DNA of 64,000 nt from JBDRRP01 sp964446485 (GCA_964446485.1 CAYUOU010000001.1:124001-188000), one strand, 5' to 3'. Positions 27,523-36,604 are shown, counted from the stretch's first letter. The notes: generated by a model not told the origin, from the sequence alone. Translations and numbers: made by a program.

Positions 27523-27550
27523 TTGCACATTTCGGTTCGGCGGGTATAGT
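27523..27550 (+). promoter_or_regulatory. possible promoter of aconitase gene
   Basis: TATAGT (27545-27550, 5 of 6 matches) is preceded by TTGCAC (27523-27528) at 16-bp spacing. It lies about 115 bp upstream of the aconitase ATG and diverges from the dsr promoter. The -35 box is weak. Confidence 0.4.
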
Positions 27551-27663
27551 GCTTTGAAGCACGGGTGCCTCTTGCGGATCGACCTTGGCGACCCCTCGCC
27601 GGTCGTCTTGAAGCGGTTCTTCTTAACGCAGGAAATCAACCAACCTACGATCGGGGGCTCACT

Positions 27664-30420
27664 ATGACGGCACATCCCAACAGCTTCGATTCCCTCACCC
27701 TTCTGGAAACCCCGGCTGGGCCGGTCACTTGCTTTAAGATCAGCCGGCTGGCCGATGCCGGCTTCGGCAGCATCGAACGCATGCCTTTCAGTATCCGCAT
27801 TCTACTGGAGAATCTCCTTCGCAACGAAGACGGCAGCCTGGTCACCCGGGATGACATCGCTCGATTGGCATCCTGGTCGCCCATGCAGTCCGAGCGCAAA
27901 GAAGTCCCGTTTATGCCGGCCCGGGTGCTGCTTCAGGATTTTACCGGTGTACCATCGGTGGTGGATCTTGCGGCCATGCGGGATGCGGCCAATCGTCTTT
28001 ATGGAATGCCGGAAAAAATCAACCCGCGCATACCCGCGGAGCTGGTCATCGATCACTCGGTGCAGGTGGACGCTTACGGCAGCAGCAGCGCCTTCGAGCG
28101 CAACGAGGACATGGATTACCGCAGAAACGGCGAGCGGTATGCCTTTTTGAGATGGGGGCAAGGGAGTTTCGAAAATTTTAAAGTGGTGCCGCCCGCCACC
28201 GGCATCTGCCACCAGGTGAACCTGGAATACCTGGCCCGCGTCGTTTTTTCGGCCGAGGATGGCGGCGAGCGCCTGGCCTACCCCGACACCGTGGTGGGCC
28301 TGGATTCCCACACCACCATGATTAACGGCATCGGCGTCATGGGGTGGGGGGTGGGCGGTATCGAGGCGGAGGCGGTGATGCTGGGCCGACCCTATTATCT
28401 GCTCACACCCGAAGTGGTGGGATTCCGGCTCACCGGCCACTGCCGCCCGGGCGTCACCGCCACCGATCTGGTGCTCACCGTCACGGAGATCCTTCGAAAA
28501 AAGGGGGTGGTGGGAAAATTCGTTGAATTCTTCGGACCGGGGCTGTCATCGCTGAGTTTGGAAGACAAGGCCACCATCTCCAATATGTCGCCGGAATACG
28601 GGGCCACCATGGGGTTTTTTCCCGTGGATGATAAAACGCTGGAATATCTCAGACTCACCGGCAGAACGGACGCCGTTGTCGGGCTGGTGGAGGCCTATTG
28701 CAAGGCTCAGGGGCTGTTTCGCACCAACGATCTGCCCGATCCGGTCTTCACCGACACGGTGGAGCTGGACATGTCAACGGTGGTACCGTCGCTGGCCGGC
28801 CCTAAGCGGCCCCAGGACCGAGTGCCGCTGAAGCACATGAAAAGCGCGTTTGAAGCCTCATTTTCAGAAATCAAGGATTTCCCGCAGCACCCCGGCAACA
28901 GGGAATCGCGCTGGGAATCCGAGGGCGGCGCCTGTCCCGAAGAGGCCCCGGGCGCGGACGTCACCGACCCGGAAGTGATGGCGGCAGCCGCCCGGCAGAT
29001 TTGCCATGGCTCCGTGGTCATCGCCGCCATTACCAGCTGCACCAATACATCCAATCCATCGGTACTTATCGGCGCGGGCCTGTTGGCCAAAAAGGCTGTG
29101 CAAAAGGGGCTCCGGATCCAACCATGGGTGAAGACCAGTCTCGCCCCCGGCTCCAAGGTCGTCATCGATTACCTTCAGTCGGCCGGCCTGATGCCATATT
29201 TCGAAAAGCTTAACTTTCACCATGTGGCTTATGGGTGCACCACCTGTATCGGCAACAGCGGCCCCCTGCCCAAGCCTATTGCGGATGTGATCGAGGAAAG
29301 CGATCTTGTGGTGGCATCGGTGTTGAGCGGCAACCGCAATTTTGAAGGCCGCATTAATCCCCTCACCAAGGGCAACTATCTCGCCTCCCCGCCGCTCGTC
29401 GTGGCATATGCGCTTGCCGGAACGGTACTGTTTGATTTTGAATCCGACGCTCTTGGAATGGACGCCGACGGCCACCCGGTTTTTCTAAAGGATATCTGGC
29501 CCTCGGAAGAAGAAATCGCGGCTCTCGTGAAGGCCCACGTGAAGGCGGACATGTATCGCGAAGACTATGCCGTCGTTTTCGACGGCACCGATCGATGGCG
29601 CGCCCTGCCCGTTCCCAAGGGCAGCCTCTACCAATGGTCGAACGATTCCACTTATATCAAGAATCCGCCCTTTTTCGAGGAAACCGGCCCGGGCATACCG
29701 CCGCTGACGGACCTTGCCGGCGCCCGCGTACTGGCGCTGCTGGGCAACTCCGTGACCACTGACCACATCTCACCGGCCGGCGCCATCCCCCTGGACAGTC
29801 CTGCTGCAGACTATCTCCGCAGTCAGGGCGTGGCCGAGGCCGACTTCAACAGCTTCGGCAGCCGCCGGGGCAACCATGAAGTGATGATGCGGGGCACCTT
29901 CGGCAACATCCGCTTGAGCAACCAGCTGGTGGGCGGTGTCAGCGGCGGCTACACGGTGCTGCTGCCGGGTGATGCACAGATGAGCATCTACGCCGCCGCG
30001 ATGGCGTATAAGCAGGAGGGCACGCCACTGGTGGTCTTGGCCGGCAATGAGTACGGCACGGGTAGCAGCCGCGACTGGGCGGCAAAGGGGACGTTACTCT
30101 TGGGTGTGAAGGCTGTCATCGCTGAAAGCTTCGAGCGGATCCACCGCAGCAATCTTGTGTGCATGGGGGTGCTGCCCCTGGAGTTCAAAAACGGCGAAAG
30201 CCACGGAAGCCTGGGGCTCACCGGCAGGGAAACCTATGCCATCAGCGGCATCGCTGATATCGCCCCGGGAAAGGACTTGACGGTGACAGCCACCGCAGAC
30301 GGCGGCGGCAAGGTGACCACCTTTGCCGTCAAGGCCCGCCTCGACTCACCGGTGGAAGTCACCTACTACACGCACGGCGGGATTTTGAATTTCGTACTGA
30401 GGGAGATGGCGGGGAGTTGA
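27664..30420 (+). CDS. acnA: aconitate hydratase A
   Basis: Interconverts citrate and isocitrate through a 4Fe-4S cluster. The 918-residue product matches the AcnA/IRP1 family in length and order. Visible blocks are FSIRILLENLLRNEDG, VPSVVDLAAMRDA, DTVVGLDSHTTMINGIGVMGWGVGGIEAEA, the cluster cysteine in TSCTNTSNPSV, the paired cysteines in GCTTCIGNSGPLP, and the C-terminal swivel domain with GNEYGTGSSRDWAAKG. The start at 27664 (MTAHPNSFDSL) fits the family N-terminus; the frame extends upstream without support. A terminator follows immediately. It probably serves the TCA cycle. Confidence 0.96.
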   Translation: MTAHPNSFDSLTLLETPAGPVTCFKISRLADAGFGSIERMPFSIRILLENLLRNEDGSLVTRDDIARLASWSPMQSERKEVPFMPARVLLQDFTGVPSVVDLAAMRDAANRLYGMPEKINPRIPAELVIDHSVQVDAYGSSSAFERNEDMDYRRNGERYAFLRWGQGSFENFKVVPPATGICHQVNLEYLARVVFSAEDGGERLAYPDTVVGLDSHTTMINGIGVMGWGVGGIEAEAVMLGRPYYLLTPEVVGFRLTGHCRPGVTATDLVLTVTEILRKKGVVGKFVEFFGPGLSSLSLEDKATISNMSPEYGATMGFFPVDDKTLEYLRLTGRTDAVVGLVEAYCKAQGLFRTNDLPDPVFTDTVELDMSTVVPSLAGPKRPQDRVPLKHMKSAFEASFSEIKDFPQHPGNRESRWESEGGACPEEAPGADVTDPEVMAAAARQICHGSVVIAAITSCTNTSNPSVLIGAGLLAKKAVQKGLRIQPWVKTSLAPGSKVVIDYLQSAGLMPYFEKLNFHHVAYGCTTCIGNSGPLPKPIADVIEESDLVVASVLSGNRNFEGRINPLTKGNYLASPPLVVAYALAGTVLFDFESDALGMDADGHPVFLKDIWPSEEEIAALVKAHVKADMYREDYAVVFDGTDRWRALPVPKGSLYQWSNDSTYIKNPPFFEETGPGIPPLTDLAGARVLALLGNSVTTDHISPAGAIPLDSPAADYLRSQGVAEADFNSFGSRRGNHEVMMRGTFGNIRLSNQLVGGVSGGYTVLLPGDAQMSIYAAAMAYKQEGTPLVVLAGNEYGTGSSRDWAAKGTLLLGVKAVIAESFERIHRSNLVCMGVLPLEFKNGESHGSLGLTGRETYAISGIADIAPGKDLTVTATADGGGKVTTFAVKARLDSPVEVTYYTHGGILNFVLREMAGS

Positions 30421-30495
30421 TCGGCGAGCACAATGTAATCTTTCCATGAATACCGTCCGGGCCGTCCTGCCAGGCCTAATGCACGCATCGACCGG

Positions 30496-31899
30496 TTATC
30501 GGGCGCCCTCTAAGCGCGGTGGGCGCCTTTTTGACGCCTTGGGTGTCGTTTCGGTAAAGCCGTTGATTTTGGCCCGCAGCGTGTTGCGGTGGATCCCAAG
30601 CCGTCTTGCAGCGGCCGTCCGGTTGCCATTCTCACTGACCAACGCTTTCTGGATTAACCGCATCTCATGATCCCGCAGGCTCGTTTTGAGATCCGCTTTA
30701 TGGTGTTTCTCCGGCATCAATTCACAATTGGTCACATCGGTGCGATGGATCAGTCTACCCGGTGTTATGGTGAACAGGCGCTCGACTAAGTTTTGAAGCT
30801 CCCGTACATTTCCAGGCCAGGAATAGGACAGTAGCGTTTCACATGCCCTCGATGTGAAATGCTTTTCAGGGCTCCCGGAGGCCTCGGCATTCATTCTCAT
30901 AAAATGCGTGAGCAACAGGGGAACGTCTTTCCTCCTTTCCCGCAGTGGGGGAACATGGAGCGGATAGACGTTCAGTCGGTAGTAAAGGTCTTCTCGAAAT
31001 CGGTGGCCTTTGATCAGCTTTAATAAGTTTTTGTTGGAGGCCGCGACGAATCGCACGTCCACGGTTCTCGTGCGATTGCTCCCGACCGGGCTGAACTCCT
31101 TTTCTTGAATGACACGAAGCAATTTCGTTTGGGTGCTCAAGTGAAGGGAATCAATATCGTCCAGGAATACGGTCCCCCCATCAGCGAACTCCAGTTTACC
31201 GGTGCGCGCCTCGGTCGCACCGGTAAAAGCCCCTCGAGAGTGGCCAAACAATTCGCTTTCAACCAGCAATTCCGGCGTCGCCGCATTCACTACGACAAAA
31301 GGCATCGCCGAACGGGTGCTGCGGTTGTGGAGCGCCCTGGCCACCAGCTCCTTTCCGGTACCGCTTTCTCCCTGGATCAGCACCGCACCGGGGGCTGTTG
31401 ATATCCTTTCAATGAGATTGAACACGTTTTTCATGGCCCGGCTTTGCCCCATCATCCGCTCAAAGGGTTTTGCCAGGGGCGAGGGCAGCAGGCGCGTCGA
31501 ATTGTTTATTGCGCAAGGCTTGTTCAACAATTCGTTGGCACAGGCCACCAGGTGGGCATCTTCGACGGGTGTGGTCACATAGTCACTGGCACCCCATTTG
31601 AGCGCCGCCTCGGCAATTTCCATGTCTTTCACTGAAGTCAGCATCACCACGTCCACCTCTGGATCGGTGGACTTAAAGTGTCGTAGCAATTCAAGGCCGT
31701 TACCATCGGGGAGCAACACGCTGAGAAATACGAGATCGACGTAATGGCGCTGAAAGAGCGCGATGGCTTGCGCGCGGTTCTTGGCGCGCAACAACCGTAT
31801 ACGGTCCTTCAGTGCCAACGAGACGGTCTGTTGCGTGTCGTCGCTGGTGTCGACGACCAATGCGGTTACATGATTTATCGTCGTTTGCACAATATTCAT
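30496..31899 (-). CDS. NtrC-family sigma-54 activator with degenerate receiver domain
   Basis: A 467-residue sigma-54-dependent activator. The N-terminal receiver-like domain (1-120) lacks the phosphorylation pocket: the acceptor Asp is Ser60 (DLVFLSVLLPDGNG), the acidic pair is reduced to VVDTSDD, and the conserved Lys is Thr110 (YVTTPVED). The AAA+ domain is complete: Walker A GESGTGKE, the sigma-54 loop GAFTGAT, Walker B TVFLDDID, and the arginine-finger region REDLYYRLNVYPLHVPPLRERR. A Fis-type helix-turn-helix (NRTAAARRLGIHRNTLRAKI) ends the protein. No clear ribosome site; ATG at 31899 is chosen because the receiver starts there, while the frame opens at 32001. Divergent from the enolase-superfamily gene. 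Confidence 0.88.
   Translation of the reverse strand: MNIVQTTINHVTALVVDTSDDTQQTVSLALKDRIRLLRAKNRAQAIALFQRHYVDLVFLSVLLPDGNGLELLRHFKSTDPEVDVVMLTSVKDMEIAEAALKWGASDYVTTPVEDAHLVACANELLNKPCAINNSTRLLPSPLAKPFERMMGQSRAMKNVFNLIERISTAPGAVLIQGESGTGKELVARALHNRSTRSAMPFVVVNAATPELLVESELFGHSRGAFTGATEARTGKLEFADGGTVFLDDIDSLHLSTQTKLLRVIQEKEFSPVGSNRTRTVDVRFVAASNKNLLKLIKGHRFREDLYYRLNVYPLHVPPLRERRKDVPLLLTHFMRMNAEASGSPEKHFTSRACETLLSYSWPGNVRELQNLVERLFTITPGRLIHRTDVTNCELMPEKHHKADLKTSLRDHEMRLIQKALVSENGNRTAAARRLGIHRNTLRAKINGFTETTPKASKRRPPRLEGAR
30502..30532 (+). terminator. rho-independent terminator of acnA
   Basis: GGCGCCC (30502-30508) pairs with GGGCGCC (30521-30527), followed by five T residues (30528-30532). It lies 82 bp past the aconitase stop, inside the last codons of the convergent regulator gene. 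Confidence 0.6.
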
Positions 31900-32317
31900 T
31901 CGGTAGGCATCACAATCTGTGCGGCGCCCCCTCAGCAACGCATAACGCGCCGCCTGCAGGGGCAACGCACACTGACTGACGAAGCTGCGGCGTTCTTTCA
32001 ATCAGCGTCCACTGTATCTATCCATCATGGCGGCACCATTGATGACCGGCGTTTGTGGACTGTTGCGGCGTATCTCACAAATTGAGAAACCATAGGGGTT
32101 TCATCGAAACGAAGGATCGCACCTAAGTAAGGACCGCTGTCCCTGTCGGCGGCGGGTGGCTGATCTTGCCGTCGTTTTCGTGCGGTGCCTTGCGCGGCAG
32201 CCGCCGTTTGAAAGGCTTTCCTGCAAACAGGGGTTTCGCTGACAAGGCATTTCCAATTTATATCATTCACGGAAAAAGTAAAGGCTAAAATTGGGTGCCT
32301 TGCCAATGCCATAGCAA

Positions 32318-32358
32318 ATGCACAAAAACATGTGCATGATGCACTATTTACGATGCAT
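32318..32358. promoter_or_regulatory. tandem inverted-repeat operator array (ATGCAC/GTGCAT)
   Basis: Four half-sites lie in order: ATGCAC (32318-32323), GTGCAT (32332-32337), ATGCAC (32339-32344) and ATGCAT (32353-32358). They form two inverted repeats of the form ATGCAC-N8-GTGCAT, the second with one mismatch, with centres 21 bp apart (two helical turns). The middle half-sites also form the perfect palindrome GTGCAT-G-ATGCAC. The array sits between the NtrC-like gene and the enolase-superfamily gene; the rest of the 31900-32633 gap shows no gene. Confidence 0.6.
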
Positions 32359-32510
32359 TATCGATATCCATTACACCGGTTAGCGAAGCGCTTTGAAGGC
32401 GCCTTCTGCTGATCCGCCGTCGGAGGGCGTGAGCACAAAAATCGTGTTTGTGGAGTGATCGCATAAAGCTTTTGCCCGGGAATGCTCTGCCCATCCACAT
32501 CATCTTCTAG

Positions 32511-32527
32511 TTGGCATACAATTTGTT
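32511..32527 (+). promoter_or_regulatory. possible sigma-54 (-24/-12) promoter
   Basis: TTGGCATACAATTTGTT has the -24 GG and correct 10-bp spacing to the -12 dinucleotide, which is GT instead of GC. It lies about 150 bp downstream of the operator array and about 105 bp before the enolase-superfamily start, the geometry expected for activation by an NtrC-type protein. Confidence 0.35.
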
Positions 32528-32633
32528 TGAGTACCTGCCCGCTTTGGAGCGCATCCTGGTCCTTGTAATTCTGATTGACCGTTTGATGGGCAACCCAGGC
32601 ATTTTGTCTCACGGGGGATAGGAGCCATCAGGT

Positions 32634-33773
32634 ATGCGGATCGGATGTGTGAAAATTCACGCCTTATCGCCGATGGCGGCCCGGTGTGGCGGACCCGGGA
32701 ATTTTCTTGTGGAGGTATGCAACCGCCGCGGTGCAACACGCGGCTGGGGCGAGGGCGTTGTGGGATCAAGCGGCGCCAACGGGTCGTTATCTTTCTCACT
32801 GGAGCGCCTTTTCGAGTTTCTTCGGTTGGCAAGCTTCCCATGGAATTTGACCTCGAGCGACCATGTTTGGGCATATGTTGCTGAACTCCCCGAATCGCAG
32901 AGCGACAACCCGGTGGTCTGTGCCATCGAGATGGCATTGCTGGATGCATTGGGGCATGCTCAGGAAAAGCCGCTGACGGCTTTTTTCCCCATTCACCACG
33001 GCACCGGAACGGTCCGCTACGGCGCAACCCTCTCGGTGAGTGACGACCGCGATATCATGAACATCTGCCAAAGACTGAGCCGCATGGGAATCCACCATAT
33101 CCGGATACAGATGAGCAATGATGTGAGCGGGAACTTGCGACGCATGGAGGCCGTTGAAAAGATTTTCTGCAAGCGCTGTGAAGTGTGCCTTGATCCCGGT
33201 GGGAAATGGACCCGGGATCTTGCCATGGCCCATCTGCCGATGATCCGGCATGCACCGGTGCATGTCGTGGAAGAGCCTATGCCGTACGGGCACGACGGGT
33301 TCAATGATTTTGCAACTGCTCTGGCGAAACTGGGGGTTCACCTGATGGCCGGTCGTTCGGGGGCAACCCTAAACGAGGTGCGGCACCTGATCACGGCGAC
33401 CCCGTATCGTTTGGTGGATGTTGAATTGTCGAGGAATGGAGGATTCTATCGCACGCTGAAAATCATCGATATGCTTAGAACCCACGGTATCGGTTACCGG
33501 ATCAGCCATCATCATCTCGAAAAAGGCATCCTGTCGGCGGCAGGAAGGGCGTTGAACCTCATCTGCGGCGATGCCAGATACCGTGACGGGGCTCACTACG
33601 CACACCGACCCTGTCAGGGCGTAACCCATCAAATCAACGATTTCGGTCACGGTGGCGAGGTCGGCCCATTGCGCGGTGCGGGGGTGGGCGTGCGGGTGGA
33701 CCGCCGCCGCCTGGAAAGACTGCGCCGGGGTGCCGCTCTCGTGGTCAGCGCGCCGCAGCGGCGATCAGCTTAG
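32634..33773 (+). CDS. divergent enolase-superfamily (mandelate racemase/muconate lactonizing-like) protein
   Basis: A 379-residue protein with the fold signature of the muconate-lactonizing/mandelate-racemase group: an N-terminal capping domain with AIEMALLDALGHAQEKPL, then barrel segments CLDPGGKW (Asp187) and VVEEPMPYG (Glu213/214). Key catalytic positions look lost: the KxK motif after the second strand reads HIRIQMS, the third metal ligand region reads HLMAGRSG instead of an Asp/Glu, and the late Lys region reads VDVELSRNGG. It may be a non-catalytic relative or use other chemistry. A basic, Arg-rich tail follows residue 345. No ribosome site is obvious beyond GGGGG upstream. Confidence 0.72.
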   Translation: MRIGCVKIHALSPMAARCGGPGNFLVEVCNRRGATRGWGEGVVGSSGANGSLSFSLERLFEFLRLASFPWNLTSSDHVWAYVAELPESQSDNPVVCAIEMALLDALGHAQEKPLTAFFPIHHGTGTVRYGATLSVSDDRDIMNICQRLSRMGIHHIRIQMSNDVSGNLRRMEAVEKIFCKRCEVCLDPGGKWTRDLAMAHLPMIRHAPVHVVEEPMPYGHDGFNDFATALAKLGVHLMAGRSGATLNEVRHLITATPYRLVDVELSRNGGFYRTLKIIDMLRTHGIGYRISHHHLEKGILSAAGRALNLICGDARYRDGAHYAHRPCQGVTHQINDFGHGGEVGPLRGAGVGVRVDRRRLERLRRGAALVVSAPQRRSA

Positions 33774-33831
33774 TGGAATGGAAACCTGTCGGTTGATGAA
33801 AATGCGGTGGGTTAATCAGAAACCCTTATAG

Positions 33832-33884
33832 ATCTCGATATATTGAGATTCCTCTTTTATTTGACGCCATCCATGGTTTATAAT
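33832..33884 (+). promoter_or_regulatory. palindrome and TATAAT box upstream of the AbrB-like gene
   Basis: ATCTCGATATATTGAGAT (33832-33849) is an 18-bp inverted repeat with one mismatched pair. A consensus TATAAT follows at 33879-33884, but the nearest TTGACG (33861-33866) is only 12 bp away, so the -35 is unclear. The palindrome could be the operator for autoregulation. Confidence 0.35.
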
Positions 33885-33973
33885 GGCGCCTGCGGGCACA
33901 TTTATGGGAGCCCACTTTTGCATGGTCCGGGTAACAAACAGATAATTTCAATAGAAAAAAGGAGTCAAAAACG

Positions 33974-34312
33974 ATGCCCAAAAAAATTCAAATTGACGAA
34001 AGCGCACTGATTGACATGGTCAAGGACGGCGTTGCTCAAAAGGAAATCATGGAAAAGCTTGGACTCAAGACGCCGACACAATTGACGGTGGCTTACGCCA
34101 ACGCGCTAATGGCTGCGGGCACGGTTCCTGAAATTATCAAGGGGCGCAAGGCCGCTGTCGCCAAAAACAGCAAAACGGCCACCGTCGGCAAACGCGGCAG
34201 CCTGGTGATTTCAAAAGCTCTCGTTGAAGAAATGGGTTTTGCTGTGGGCGATACGTTTTCCATCAGAAAAACCAAGTCCGGTATATCCCTTCGAAAAATC
34301 GACGTCGACTGA
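33974..34312 (+). CDS. small AbrB/SpoVT-like DNA-binding protein
   Basis: A 112-residue protein with two apparent modules. The N-terminal part (about residues 5-50) includes VKDGVAQKEIMEKLGLKTPTQL, which looks like a helix-turn-helix. The C-terminal part (about residues 71-110), VGKRGSLVISKALVEEMGFAVGD, matches the swapped-hairpin AbrB/MazE pattern. A basic linker (GRKAAVAKNSK) joins them. The ATG at 33974 has AAAGGAG upstream. It is a single-gene unit with its own candidate operator. Role as a transition-state-type regulator or antitoxin-like protein is inference; no toxin gene is adjacent. Confidence 0.65.
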   Translation: MPKKIQIDESALIDMVKDGVAQKEIMEKLGLKTPTQLTVAYANALMAAGTVPEIIKGRKAAVAKNSKTATVGKRGSLVISKALVEEMGFAVGDTFSIRKTKSGISLRKIDVD

Positions 34313-34546
34313 TTTGCTGCCACCAGTGGACGACCCTTCGCCGACGGCTTCATAAAGACTGATCTTCGAGATCGAAGTTGTTGGAATCAACCCCGCGCCG
34401 GCTAGACGCCTGTGGGGTGTGGGAGTGGAGGTGATTGTGAGTCAGGCTGCTGCTGATCAATAGACATACGGTGCCGCCAGGGTATCAACCCCACCACCAC
34501 CTCTTCGATGCCGCATTCACGCGCAGGATTGCGATATGCTCACGGT

Positions 34547-36472
34547 TCATTTCTCAAGCACCCGCCGCAATGCTTCGGACAGCACCTGAATTTCCACGGG
34601 CTTTGGAAGCAATGCCTTGATTCCCCGGGAGCGCAACACCGCTTCGTCGAAATCCCCGCTGAAGGCCGTCATGAGAATGATCCGGGCGCCGGTGTATTTG
34701 GATACCAGTTTTTCCGCCAGTGCATCGCCGGGGATGTCCGGAAGGGCCCAGTCGGTGATAACCGCATCCGGGCGCGTCAGCTCATTTTCAAAGTGGTCGA
34801 GGGCTTTTTGGGAGCAGTCCACCCGTGTGACCTGGTACCCCAGGTAGGTCAGCATCTTCTCGAGGGTGATGGAAACAAAGGATTCGTCATCGACGATGAG
34901 CACCCGTTCATGGCCTCTCGGAAGCCGGTCGACGCTGGGATATGCGGCATCGGTTGCGTCGACGGCAGTGGGCAGGATGATCCGGACGCAGGTGCCCTCT
35001 CCCTCGGTGCTCGTCAGGGTGATATCGCCGTCGTGACCTTGTATGATGCCGTGCGCCGCATGCAGCCCAAGCCCCTTGCCGATGCCGCCCCGCTTCGTTG
35101 TGAAGTATGGATCGAAAACCATCCGTAGGACGTCCTCGGCAATGCCGGCACCGTCGTCGGTGATGCTGATACGAAAATAGCGCTCGTGCGCCATCCGCGC
35201 ATAAACGTCCTGATTGCCCGGAGATACTGAAATCAGATTGGCATCGACGGCAATGACACCCGGCTGGTCTCCGATGGCTTCCATGGCGTTGGTCAGTATT
35301 TTTTCCAGCGCTAATTGAAGCAGTGCCGGATCGCCGGAAATGTGGCCGTCGGTCTCGGCGAGGGAGAGCTTGATCTGAATCGACTCCGGCAAGGACCGGC
35401 GGAATTGCTTGACCACCCGAGACACCAGGCTGTTGCAATCCAGCAATATGTTATCGCGCTTATGGGGACCCCCGAGCCCATGTATGTGCTCTACCAATTC
35501 CATGGCCCGCCGGCCGGCCTTGGTGATCTGCGCAACATCCTTTTTTACCGCCTCATCGGTGACATCCATGGCGACCAGTTCGGCGAAACCGATGATGGCG
35601 TTCAGCAGGTTGTTGAAATCATGGCTCAGCCCGGAGGCAAGGGTTTGCAGTGCATGGTATTTTTCGGCTTCGATAATGCGGTCTCTGGATTGGCGAATTT
35701 CTTCCAGCTGGTGTTTCAGGGCCGCATGCACGCGGGCGTTGACCAGCGCAGTGGTCGCCTGCTCGGAAAAAATGGTCAGCAGCAGGGCGTCCTCTTCGGT
35801 GAACGACGCCCCGTCTTTTTTGTTGATCGTCTCCAAAACCCCCAGCAGTTCGCCGCCGTTTATCAGCGGCACGGCCAGCACCGAGTGCGTAACGAATCCG
35901 GTGCCTTCGTCAATGGCTGAAAAAAATCGGGAATCCTTTTGCACATCCGGCACGATAAGGCTCGTCTTGTGAACAGCCACCCACCCGGCAATGCCTTGCC
36001 CATGGGGCAGGCGGACGTCCTTCAATTCCTCGGCTGCGGGTCCCGTGGGTACGCTGAACAACAGATCTCCGGTTTCAGGATCGTGAAGAAACAGCGTGCT
36101 GGCAGCGGCACCGGTCACCCTGGCGGCGTTTTCCATGGTCAGCATGAGCACCTGTTCCAAATCAAGCGTGCCGGTTACTGAACCGATGAGGTCCCACAAC
36201 GTGTCCTCGGCCTGTTTCTTTAACGCACAGTAGCGTTTCAGCATCGTCTGCTGCCGGCTCAGGGCGGCCTGGAGCTGGCCGTCGGTCACCGTCCCCATAT
36301 CGCTGAGAATCTGACCGAGCATCGGCACGCTGCCGGCCTCGCCCGTGAGTCGCGCCGCTGCGGCCCGGCGTGCCAGGACCAAACGATCTTCCGGCGGCAG
36401 AGGCTCCTGATCCGGATCACCGGTAGCCGCGGTTTTATGAATCAGCGAATGGAACAGTTTTTTTACATCCAT
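34547..36472 (-). CDS. cytoplasmic hybrid histidine kinase (MshEN-like, GAF, HisKA, HATPase, REC)
   Basis: A 641-residue soluble kinase without membrane segments. A short N-terminal segment, LGQILSDMGTVTDGQLQAALSRQ (about residues 53-75), resembles the MshEN/GspE-II domain that binds c-di-GMP in other proteins. A GAF domain follows (about 100-250), then HisKA with the phospho-His in LASGLSHDFNNLLNA, an HATPase domain (ILTNAMEAI, DDGAGIAED, GKGLGLHAAHGI) and a C-terminal receiver with its Asp in VITDWALPD. ATG at 36472 is chosen because AAAGGTGG precedes it. It is a lone gene downstream of carB on the same strand but separated from it by a terminator. Confidence 0.9.
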   Translation of the reverse strand: MDVKKLFHSLIHKTAATGDPDQEPLPPEDRLVLARRAAAARLTGEAGSVPMLGQILSDMGTVTDGQLQAALSRQQTMLKRYCALKKQAEDTLWDLIGSVTGTLDLEQVLMLTMENAARVTGAAASTLFLHDPETGDLLFSVPTGPAAEELKDVRLPHGQGIAGWVAVHKTSLIVPDVQKDSRFFSAIDEGTGFVTHSVLAVPLINGGELLGVLETINKKDGASFTEEDALLLTIFSEQATTALVNARVHAALKHQLEEIRQSRDRIIEAEKYHALQTLASGLSHDFNNLLNAIIGFAELVAMDVTDEAVKKDVAQITKAGRRAMELVEHIHGLGGPHKRDNILLDCNSLVSRVVKQFRRSLPESIQIKLSLAETDGHISGDPALLQLALEKILTNAMEAIGDQPGVIAVDANLISVSPGNQDVYARMAHERYFRISITDDGAGIAEDVLRMVFDPYFTTKRGGIGKGLGLHAAHGIIQGHDGDITLTSTEGEGTCVRIILPTAVDATDAAYPSVDRLPRGHERVLIVDDESFVSITLEKMLTYLGYQVTRVDCSQKALDHFENELTRPDAVITDWALPDIPGDALAEKLVSKYTGARIILMTAFSGDFDEAVLRSRGIKALLPKPVEIQVLSEALRRVLEK

Positions 36473-36604
36473 GGCTGCCACCTTTCAATGTGGTGGAAAG
36501 CGGTTGCAGTGGGCCGCCGGTTCAAGAAGGGGTTGCGGAAAGGGGAGGGCGAAGTGTCGTTGGGCCTGCGTCGAAGCACCACTGCTTTGTAGTTTTCGCT
36601 TACT

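Noticed and set aside
33861..33884. TTGACG/TATAAT as a promoter of the AbrB-like gene
   Set aside because: Spacing is only 12 bp, too short for sigma-70; only the TATAAT box is kept as a hint.
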